Positions 1-6,900 of a stretch of 7,966 nt of DNA are shown here, piece after piece. The notes below the pieces were generated by a model. That model ran no database searches and was not told the DNA's origin. It worked only from the letters and a program-made list of their open reading frames with translations. Position 1 is the first letter of the stretch. Every line of letters starts with the position of its first letter. The translations under genes were made by a program, and so were the position numbers. This DNA is from an uncultured Collinsella sp. (GTDB lineage: Bacteria; Actinomycetota; Coriobacteriia; Coriobacteriales; Coriobacteriaceae), in the NCBI GenBank assembly GCA_900765185.1, contig CAAFQT010000078.1, positions 1 to 7,966 on the forward strand, given 5' to 3'.

Positions 1-585
1 AAAAAAGTCCTTCAAAAAGTAGGTGCGAATCACCTCGCGCGAGGTACCCTTACCGCCGAGCGCCTCGGCAATGAAGGCCAGGTTCTGCTCGAGCGTCTCC
101 TCGCCGTACACGGTGCGCACAAAGTCGATAAAGTAGCACACGATGTCGTCGTCAAAGTACTCGTCATCGGTAATGGGCAGTACGTTGTCGGCATCAGGCA
201 TAAAGGTCACGTGATCGGGATCGGGCATCTTGGCCAGATAGTCGTCGACCGTGGCGCCCTGACCGGCCAGGACCAGCCCGTCCACATCCAGCGAATAGCG
301 GCCAAGCATGCAGCCCACGGCATAGCTTATGAGCGAGGTGATCTCGTCGCGCTTGGTGCGCACGTATTTGTTGCCCTTGTAGCTCTCGGGAATCTCATCA
401 GCGGTATCGAAGATGCGTGCCACCGAAACGTACTTGTCCTCGACCTCGATGGGCACTTCGCCCTCCATGTTGTAGATCTTGGCAAAGATTCGGTTGAGCT
501 CTTCCTCGTTAGCGCGAAGCTGCTCAAACCGCTCGTTGACCTCAGCCTTGCGGGCCTCGTATTTATCTTGAAGTAAAGTGGCCAT
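1..585 (-). CDS. pglX: PglX C-terminal part as a separate ORF (partial, runs off the left end)
   Basis: The 195 visible residues match the conserved region that follows the target-recognition domain in BREX PglX proteins. The recognisable pieces are ANEEELNRIFAKIYNM (residues 25-40), a SLISYAVGCMLGRYSLD block (84-100) followed by GLVLAG, then NVLPITDDEYFDDDIV (134-149), and FIAEALGG through REVIRTYFLKDFF at the edge. Intact homologues carry this in the same polypeptide as the methyltransferase; here it is its own ORF in the same orientation. The ATG at 585 is chosen because AAAGGA lies 9 nt upstream. The frame stays open to a TAA at 733-735, but the extra residues look nothing like PglX. It contains no methyltransferase motifs, so alone it should not methylate DNA; it may complement the upstream part in trans or be a remnant. 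The start is probable and the 3' end is unseen. Confidence 0.85.
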   Translation of the reverse strand, partial: MATLLQDKYEARKAEVNERFEQLRANEEELNRIFAKIYNMEGEVPIEVEDKYVSVARIFDTADEIPESYKGNKYVRTKRDEITSLISYAVGCMLGRYSLDVDGLVLAGQGATVDDYLAKMPDPDHVTFMPDADNVLPITDDEYFDDDIVCYFIDFVRTVYGEETLEQNLAFIAEALGGKGTSREVIRTYFLKDFF

Positions 586-725
586 GGTAGGCCATCCTTT
601 CGTTGCTGTTGGAAACCACTGCGAAAAAACGGATTGCAGTATCCAAAAAACCGCTAAAACGCTCTCCCCTCTGTACAGGAAGCTTGAGGAACTAAGTCGA
701 TGCAATTTCGCACCTATTCTAGCTA
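586..725 (-). other. AT-rich spacer between the HEPN gene and the pglX C-terminal ORF
   Basis: This 140-bp gap has no gene that I can support. Read in the transcribed direction it has two T6 runs, one after GCGG and one after ATCCG. Between them sits a small GGAT/ATCC stem with a 6-nt loop, directly followed by CG and T6. That is only a weak terminator-like structure. An 8-bp palindrome, CTGTACAG, lies at 671-678. I see no convincing -35/-10 pair. GC content (about 43-48% counted over 601-720) is between the HEPN gene and the GC-rich C-terminal ORF, so the spacer looks like the edge of the inserted segment. Confidence 0.4.
595..600 (-). promoter_or_regulatory. Ribosome binding site for the separate pglX C-terminal ORF
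   Basis: On the minus strand AAAGGA is followed by 9 nt and then ATG at 585. It decides the start of the C-terminal fragment, because the reading frame is open for about 49 further codons upstream without family similarity. Its presence argues that the fragment is translated independently and is not just the untranslated tail of a broken gene. Confidence 0.6.
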
Positions 726-1418
726 CTAGCTTTTATCTCTATATCTCTTGTCTCTTAGCGAGAGCAGATTCACCCATGCATCAAGCGTATGCTCTTTCAG
801 TAGCATTCTTGCCGTGACGTTTCCTTTACCGTTTGCGTCCTGTAAAGCCCACCACACTGATCCATCGGGCTTAACAACTCGCAAATATTGACCATGAGCG
901 AGAGCATTCCTCAGATGTCTAAAAACGGCGTCAAGTCTTCTAAATGAACTTTTATTCTGTTTTCTCCTGCCTGTTTTGGTCTTCGCACCCGGCTTGAATT
1001 CTGAAAGCCCAGCAATCCTTTTGTTAAGACAAGCCGCTGTTGATAAGCAAATGAGGGCAAACTCGTAATCTCGTTTAATAAAATCAGATGAATCGCTACC
1101 TGCTTCGTGGGCCGCTTTTGCAAGGTCATTAGGGGTATATGCCCATCTTGTTTTAACGGCACTGTCGAAACACATCTGTTCAAGAAACGCATTTGCCTGA
1201 ACAGTAGTATAAATATTCAAATCAGTAATAAACCCATTGGTCTGCCTCGTAGCATCAATAGCTTCTGATTCGGATACAAATCTTTGCAAATATATGCGTA
1301 GTTTTTTCTTAGAGACATCGTCCTTATACGATTCATGAACCTGTTTTATCCACGACACATCATTCTTAAGAGGTGGATGTGCGCATTTATTATTGTTAGC
1401 CTTTTTCTTCTGCGACAT
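726..1418 (-). CDS. HEPN-domain protein, predicted RNase, inserted in split pglX
   Basis: This 230-aa protein carries FRHLRNALAHGQYLRV at residues 166-181. The R170-N-A-L-A-H175 element fits the R-x4-6-H signature of HEPN domains, which in many toxin, abortive-infection and CRISPR effector families is the RNase active site. A largely helical stretch (about 75-135) precedes it, as expected for an all-alpha HEPN fold. The N-terminus and the 142-160 linker are lysine/arginine-rich, and there is no signal peptide or membrane segment, so it should be cytosolic. The ATG at 1418 has AGGAG 5 nt upstream, overlapping the pglX-N stop, so it is probably translationally coupled. No MNT-type nucleotidyltransferase antitoxin is adjacent. 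The gene is much poorer in GC (20 of 60 bases at 1201-1260) than the BREX backbone, suggesting transfer. The HEPN call is fairly firm; RNase activity and a defence role are inferred. Confidence 0.75.
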   Translation of the reverse strand: MSQKKKANNNKCAHPPLKNDVSWIKQVHESYKDDVSKKKLRIYLQRFVSESEAIDATRQTNGFITDLNIYTTVQANAFLEQMCFDSAVKTRWAYTPNDLAKAAHEAGSDSSDFIKRDYEFALICLSTAACLNKRIAGLSEFKPGAKTKTGRRKQNKSSFRRLDAVFRHLRNALAHGQYLRVVKPDGSVWWALQDANGKGNVTARMLLKEHTLDAWVNLLSLRDKRYRDKS

Positions 1419-1423
1419 GTGGA

Positions 1424-1428
1424 CTCCT
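1424..1428 (-). promoter_or_regulatory. Shine-Dalgarno of the HEPN gene overlapping the pglX-N stop codon
   Basis: The minus strand reads TAGGAGTCCACATG. The TAG stop of pglX-N shares its AG with the AGGAG site, and the HEPN ATG follows 5 nt after it. Ribosomes ending pglX-N finish on the initiation site of the next gene, an arrangement that usually gives coupled translation and a fixed ratio of the two products. Confidence 0.7.
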
Positions 1429-3922
1429 AAACGAGAGGATGACGTTTGAAATCCCAGGAGGTTTCAAACGAGTCCCAGTCGGTTTTTGATAATCCTCTGC
1501 TTTCCTTAAATAACCCGTCTACGAGATTGAAGCAACTCAGTAGGACGGGAAATTTATCCACATCACCAGCGTTAACGTTCAGAGTTGGAGCGATTAACGA
1601 AAAATACTCTTTAGAAACGCTGGAGTTAAGCAGCGACAACATATAACCGATTTTATCCTCAGTAACAAAAAGGCACATGCCGGCATGCTCTGAAAGACAA
1701 TTGGACGCATACCTAAACGAAGGGATGGACGAAGTAATCGCCGACCATGAAATGGCGGGCTTGAATTTCAGTTCATCCGAATAATCTTGCGCATGGTTTC
1801 CTTCACGCGAGGCCGACTCAAACACACTGCGACCGTTATTTGACCAATCAATTACAGAGTCAAGATTACCGAACCATTTACGATAAGAGCCTCCCTTTGT
1901 GCAGGGGTGCCATTTTCTGCCACTAAATAAATCGGATACAGATGATGACGAAAAACCGATAGTCCCAACGGCGCACTCCCACCAAAGCCTAATGAACTTA
2001 TCATTTTTACCAGTGATAATTCCTTTAGACGTTCTTCCGAACGAAGATAGTTTAACGCCATCAGCCATCGCAGAGAGTAGTCCGTCGCTGGCCCAGTAGG
2101 CTATGGGGGTGCCGGGAATCTGCTTGAAGGTGTCGGCGTCGCGGCGGTAGAACCAGCCGCAGTCGAGGTTTTCGATCGCCTCGAGCAGCTTGAGGCGCTT
2201 CGCCTCGCTGCCGTTGATGTCGACGAGGCGAACGTAGGCGCCACCGCATGCCGCGCGGCCGTTGTAGATGACGTCGGCGGTCACATTGACGACCTCGCCG
2301 CCGATGGCGTCGAATGCGCGGGGGCCGAGGTGCGCCATCGAGACGATCGTCTTGCCGTCGATGAGCGAGGAGCGCATCTTCTCGAAGCTGCCCAGGAACA
2401 TCCAGCTCTGCATGGTGACCATGGCCGCGTAACCGCGGTCCTTGGCAAGGCTGAACCCGCGCTCGATGAAGCACGTGCACAGGTCGCTCTTCACGTCGGG
2501 GTAGTTCTTCTTGACCCACTTGGACATGAAGGGGTTAAAGCTACTGCTGCCCATATACGGAGGATTCGCAACGGTGCAGGTAAAACGACGGGACAGCTTC
2601 TCGCAGATGGCGGCAGCGCTTTCGAGCTTAGTTTTGGCCGTAGCGGCAAAAAGGTCATCGGAACAACTCGCGGCGGCAGCCTTGAGCTCGTCGATCTCGT
2701 CCTCTGAGGGATTGAGCAGCGAACCGATCTCGCCCAAATGACTCAGCTCCTCGGCGAGCTTCTTGTTACCCGGCAGCTCGTCCTCCCCTAGCGGGATGCT
2801 CGAGAGCACGGTAACGTCGGCGCGAATGCCACGCCTAAAGAAGCGACGGTCGTGCTCGCGGGCGCACATGGCAAGCGCCAGCTCCGCGATCTGTGCCGCG
2901 CGGGAATCGATTTCCATACCTGCAAGGTTTTTAGTAAGAATGAGCTCGGGAATCTCGCGCTCACGATAGCCGCGCTCCTCGTACATATGGAAGAGCAGCT
3001 CAAACGCATAGACCAAGATATGGCCCGAGCCGCATGCGGGGTCGCAGAGGGTTATCTCCTCGGGACTCGAAATGCGAATGAAGTCCTCGTGCTCAGCATC
3101 GGGCTCGATGTAATACTCCATGCGCTCGCGTAGCAAACTCCCCGGATTGTTGAGCATCCACAGACGGCCGAGCGAGTTCTCGACCATATAGCGCACGATC
3201 CACTCGGGGGTGAAGAGCTGCGTGGCGGTCGCGATGTCCGCCGCTGCTGCCTTGCGCTTGGACTTGAAGAACTCGTCTTTAACGTCGGCATTGTAGTACT
3301 GATACATCCAGCCCAGAACGGTTACGCCCTCGCGCCAGTCCTCGTCAGTGAGGACGGCATTGAGTTTGCCCACCACACTGTCAGCCATCATGAGGCCCTG
3401 GGGCAACAGCAGCTCCATGGCTCCGCCCACGCGTTCAAAGACGCCCGGCAGGCAATCGGCAAGCTCCTCGCACTGAGCAACAAACAGGTAGCGCCACAAC
3501 GGTTCATCCAAGCCCGCCATCTTGAGCTCGGCTATGCGATCGGTATCGGCCGTCGTTATTTCCACGTCCAGTGCGTTCTCCACGGCCTCGCTGCCATGGC
3601 TGCCGTCCGCGCGACTTAGCATGCGCATACGGCTGGGAAGCCATCCGCATGCATCCATGAAGCGAATGGCCACGATGCGGTTGAACCAGGTGTAGGCCGC
3701 ACGGTCGTGCAGCGCCTCGTGACCCACCTCTGCCTGCATGCGCAGCAGTTCGTCGCGTTGCTCAATCTCAGCCGGACTTAGGGGCAGGCCGTTGACGGTC
3801 TCGGACCCAACGGGCGCGGGTGCAGGTTCGGTGATGCCGTAGCGCACCATCTGCGCCTCCACGCCTTTGATGAGCTCCGTACGGGCCCAGGTGCAGAAGC
3901 TCTTAAGAGCAGAATCGTTCAT
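1427..3922 (-). CDS. pglX: BREX adenine-specific methyltransferase PglX, N-terminal part (methyltransferase plus target-recognition region)
   Basis: PglX is the N6-adenine methyltransferase of BREX, marking host DNA and required for phage exclusion. The segment ATQLFTPEWIVRYMVENSLG (233-252) leads to DPACGSGH (294-301, S-adenosylmethionine-binding motif I) and NPPY (453-456, catalytic motif IV), so the catalytic core is intact. From about residue 612 comes the target-recognition region, with TGKNDKF (637-643) and KWFGNLDSVIDW (682-693). The protein ends at 831 aa just after DSFETSWDFKRHPLV; family members are usually near 1200 aa and continue with sequence found here in the separate ORF at 1-585. 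Codons after residue ~613 are markedly AT-richer than those before. The ATG at 3922 has AGAAAGG 10 nt upstream, and brxC ends 66 bp upstream. Function of the split form is unknown. Confidence 0.9.
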   Translation of the reverse strand: MNDSALKSFCTWARTELIKGVEAQMVRYGITEPAPAPVGSETVNGLPLSPAEIEQRDELLRMQAEVGHEALHDRAAYTWFNRIVAIRFMDACGWLPSRMRMLSRADGSHGSEAVENALDVEITTADTDRIAELKMAGLDEPLWRYLFVAQCEELADCLPGVFERVGGAMELLLPQGLMMADSVVGKLNAVLTDEDWREGVTVLGWMYQYYNADVKDEFFKSKRKAAAADIATATQLFTPEWIVRYMVENSLGRLWMLNNPGSLLRERMEYYIEPDAEHEDFIRISSPEEITLCDPACGSGHILVYAFELLFHMYEERGYREREIPELILTKNLAGMEIDSRAAQIAELALAMCAREHDRRFFRRGIRADVTVLSSIPLGEDELPGNKKLAEELSHLGEIGSLLNPSEDEIDELKAAAASCSDDLFAATAKTKLESAAAICEKLSRRFTCTVANPPYMGSSSFNPFMSKWVKKNYPDVKSDLCTCFIERGFSLAKDRGYAAMVTMQSWMFLGSFEKMRSSLIDGKTIVSMAHLGPRAFDAIGGEVVNVTADVIYNGRAACGGAYVRLVDINGSEAKRLKLLEAIENLDCGWFYRRDADTFKQIPGTPIAYWASDGLLSAMADGVKLSSFGRTSKGIITGKNDKFIRLWWECAVGTIGFSSSSVSDLFSGRKWHPCTKGGSYRKWFGNLDSVIDWSNNGRSVFESASREGNHAQDYSDELKFKPAISWSAITSSIPSFRYASNCLSEHAGMCLFVTEDKIGYMLSLLNSSVSKEYFSLIAPTLNVNAGDVDKFPVLLSCFNLVDGLFKESRGLSKTDWDSFETSWDFKRHPLV
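1443..1470. repeat. 9-bp perfect inverted repeat in the DSFETSWDFK coding segment of pglX
   Basis: CGTTTGAAA (1443-1451) and TTTCAAACG (1462-1470) are perfect inverted copies with a 10-bp spacer. The repeat spans pglX codons 818-827, 14 bp before the premature end of pglX-N. No second copy was found in this window. Inverted-repeat recombination sites in pglX are known from phase-variable BREX loci. Here it could be such a site, or a by-product of the conserved FE and FK codon pairs (TTTGAA and TTCAAA). Confidence 0.6.
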
Positions 3923-3949
3923 GGTTGATGAGCCTTTCTAAACGCCATA

Positions 3950-3981
3950 AGCCACCGGTGCGCGCTTTGGCACCGGTGGCT
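3950..3981 (-). repeat. Perfect 11-bp hairpin between brxC and pglX
   Basis: AGCCACCGGTG (3950-3960) and CACCGGTGGCT (3971-3981) pair perfectly around a 10-nt loop, starting 7 nt after the brxC stop. In the transcribed direction the stem is followed by TTATGGCG and not a run of U, so it is not a standard intrinsic terminator. Because downstream genes of the operon must be expressed, it more likely acts as an attenuator, a processing site or a 3'-end stabiliser that sets brxC and pglX at different levels. The core CACCGGTG is itself palindromic, so a protein-binding site is also possible. Confidence 0.6.
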
Positions 3982-3988
3982 CCGCGGG

Positions 3989-6900
3989 TTAGTTGATACG
4001 GATCTCGTCGTTTGCAGCGAGCGCCTGCATAAGGCGGGAGCGCAGGTCGTCCACGTAGCGCTCCACGTCCTCTGCGGACAAGAGACGACTCGGCTTGACC
4101 AGATCGGCGCGGCGCACAGTCTTGATCTTGCGCTGGGGCTTGGGCGCGGGCACGGGAGCAGACGATGCGACGCCCTTGTTGGAGACCTTCTTGACCACCT
4201 CGCCCGTACTCATGACCTCGGTGGTGCGGCGCTCGTTGTCCATACGCACGCGGGCCTCATCCACAGCGTCGTACATCTCGTTGGCCGCCGCACTGAGCCA
4301 GTCGCCCCAGTTAGTTGCAACAACGCTCAGTTCGTTGAGACTTTGAGCGCTGTGGGCACGGTTTTTGAACGACTCGTATTTAGTGCCGGCGTCTGCTATG
4401 GCGTCCTTGGCCTGATTGACAAAGCCCTTTTGACTCTCGGCCTGCGCCCGCAGGTCTTGCAGATCGCTCTCGATGCGACACAAAAACTCATTGCGGCGGA
4501 TGCCCAACAGCTTTTTCATGTCATCCTCGACAGGATCCATAAGCGGCTGCAGGTCTTTAATACGGCCGTAGGGCTTGGGATCTTTGAGGATCTCACGAAC
4601 CGTTGCCACGTTCTCCACCGCACCGGGAATGTCATCGGAGGCATACTCGATACCCTCGGTGCGGTTCAAGAAATCCCTGGCGTGGTCAAACGCTGTTCGT
4701 TGATTGGACTCGAAGAACTCAACCACCTTGTCAAAGTCTTCCTTGGCATCGAGCAAACGCTCCTCATGCTTGGTGAACGTGGTCAAGAACGCCTCGGCCT
4801 CGTTCTGGTCCTTAAGGACGTCGGCCACCTCCGAGCGCATCTTCTCGCACTCGTCCTCACCGGGATACGGGTAGGCCGGCTTGATGCCCGTGTAGTAGTC
4901 GCGTGCCATGGCGAGGCACGCCTCGCGCAAGCCCTCAAGGCGCTCCTTGAGCTCGGCCACGAGCTTATCCTCGTTGGAGGGCACGGTCTTGAGATCAAAC
5001 AGGTCACACATGAGTTCGCCCGTGGCGCGTAGCAACCGGTCGCTCATGCGCATGCGCAAGCGCACCTGGGCCTTATCGGCATCCTTGCGCAGGAGCGCCA
5101 CCATGCGGCTGTCGTTAGCTTGAACCGTCTGACCGCCAAACAGCACCTGCGCGCGCTGCTCCACCACAAGCTGCGCCACCACATTTGCGATGTCGACCTC
5201 GCGCCAGCCAAAGGGCCTTTGCTGGTACTGGCGCTGGATATCGCCCATAGCGGTATCCAGGTGGCGCTGGTGCTGCACTTTGAGGTAGTCCTCGACCTCT
5301 TTGAGCGCACGCGTATTGCCCGCGTCCATGCCAGCGAGCCCCACTTGAACGTTGCCCACCAGAGTAGAGCGAATATCGGAATCGCTCGTGACCGGCGCGC
5401 CGATATAGTCGGCCTTTTCAAAGACCACATCGCACAGCTGCGCCAGCACCTGCTCAAAGACCTGAGCGGGTTTGGCAGCACGGATCTCAATCATGCGCCC
5501 GTTGACGGCGCATCGTGCATGGAGCACCGCCTCAGCCAAAAGGGCGTCAGCCTCTTTCTCGTTAAAGTCCTTCTCGCGCATTTTGGCCTCGACAATCTGG
5601 CGGGTACTCGGCGGTAGCTCCTGCAGATTGCGCGTCTGGGCGTACATGCGAATCTTAGCGGCGTTGACGAGTGGGGCCCAATAATCCACCTCGTCGCTCA
5701 AGGCCACGATGGCCTTATCCACGGATTTCAATGCCAGCTCGGCATCGTCCGAACGGCCCAGATCGCTGGCCATGGTCACCACGGAAAGTTCCATGCCGCC
5801 CATGTTGGATCCATGAATCGAGCCATCCACGTAGCGGTCAAAGGGGAAGTCGTTGGCCCCGCGGTTGAGTTTGCGCGCGGTGTAGATGCTTTCGAACAGG
5901 CGCTTCTTGATGTACTCAATCACCTTCGCGTTGTCGATCGGAGTGCGTGCGATCTCCTGCGCTATCTCCTGCTCCTCGTCGGTGAGGAAGCTATAGGTAT
6001 CGCCCTGGCGTGCCACGTAGTTCTCGCGCTCCAAGCGGGCGAGAGATTCCTTGACGCGGTCCTTAAGGGCGCGCTTGTCCACGTCCAGGCTATCAATCAT
6101 AAGGATGGAGATGTTCTCGACCGTGGCCTTGACGTAGCCGATGTAGCGGATCAAGTACAGGAGCTTAAGCACCCGGACATCGTAGCTCTCAAGACCCTCT
6201 GCGTTTTCAGCCGCGCGCTCCGCACAGACGACGACCTGAATGATGCCATGCTCCAAATCCTTGGAGATTGTGTCGAAGAAGCGCCAGAACGGCACGAGTG
6301 CACCAGTCTGGTCATGCTGGATGGCCTGAGCGCTCTCCTGAAACGCGCTCAGCATGGAGCGCTCGCCCGTGGACATGTGCTTGGCCTTAACACCATGCTT
6401 GCGTACCTCGGTCATCACGTCGGGCAGAAGCTTAAACTGGTAGCCCACAAACGGGTAGCTGGCCACAAAATCCTTGGAGTTGGCGAAGCCGGCAAGGTCG
6501 GAGCGCGAGCCCCCCTCAAAGGTAAAGTTGTTTTTGAGGACGGCGGCGTCTTGCTCGTAGACCCGTGCAAGCATATCGGCCGCCGGTGCGGTCTTCTCGA
6601 GCACACGGCGCTGGATGACCTCGTCCACGCTGGAGCTGGAGAGCGAAAGGCGGGTATTGAAACGGCCCTGGATCTTTGAAAAGTCGTTGCCCACGGGCAG
6701 GCTCAGGTTGTCGATGGCCTCCTGGCTCGTAACCATTACCCACACGCGGCCACCGCAGGCGGCACCCAGCTCCTCGACGATGGTCTGAAGGCTCAGCATA
6801 AGGCTTGGGTCCTGGTCGTTTGTAATAAACTGACCCACCTCGTCGACCATAAAGAGCAAACGGAAGTTGCCACCGTGGGCCGCTGCCTGAGCGTCCACGT

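Larger units (their letters stand above)
600..2085. other. GC-poor island: probable exchanged target-recognition and HEPN cassette
   Basis: Base composition drops sharply inside pglX near 2085 (codon ~613) and stays low through the HEPN gene and spacer until about 600. Hand counts over 60-bp stretches give 33% GC (1201-1260), 42% (1561-1620) and 43% (601-660), against 72% (2221-2280) and 67% (61-120) on either side. The right boundary falls at the start of the target-recognition region, immediately after the family's conserved AYW element, as expected for modular swapping of specificity. No transposase, integrase or terminal repeats are visible at the edges. The boundaries are approximate, to a few tens of bases. 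Confidence 0.65.

Noticed and set aside
211..576. 121-codon plus-strand frame near the left end
   Set aside because: It is antisense to the PglX C-terminal ORF, whose opposite-strand translation matches conserved family blocks.
626..660. Possible intrinsic terminator upstream of the pglX C-terminal ORF
   Set aside because: The GGAT/ATCC stem is only 4 bp, so despite the following T6 it is too weak to call. It is mentioned under the spacer only.
671..678. CTGTACAG palindrome as a regulator site
   Set aside because: A single 8-bp palindrome with no flanking symmetry and no second copy is not enough to claim an operator.
578..817. 79-codon plus-strand frame across the spacer and HEPN 3' end
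   Set aside because: It has no ribosome binding site or recognisable similarity, and it overlaps two minus-strand genes with better evidence.
2061..2519. 152-codon minus-strand frame inside pglX
   Set aside because: It is an alternate frame of pglX-N with arginine/proline-rich composition typical of frame-shifted high-GC coding DNA.
4343..5032. 229-codon plus-strand frame, and another of 232 codons at 6875-7573
   Set aside because: Both are antisense shadows of brxC. Their leucine/valine-rich composition is what the complement of its charged helices would give.
5813..6679. Long open frame of 288 codons on the plus strand
   Set aside because: It lies wholly antisense to brxC, whose motifs are unambiguous. 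High-GC codon usage leaves long open antisense frames. It has no recognisable domain and no convincing start signal.
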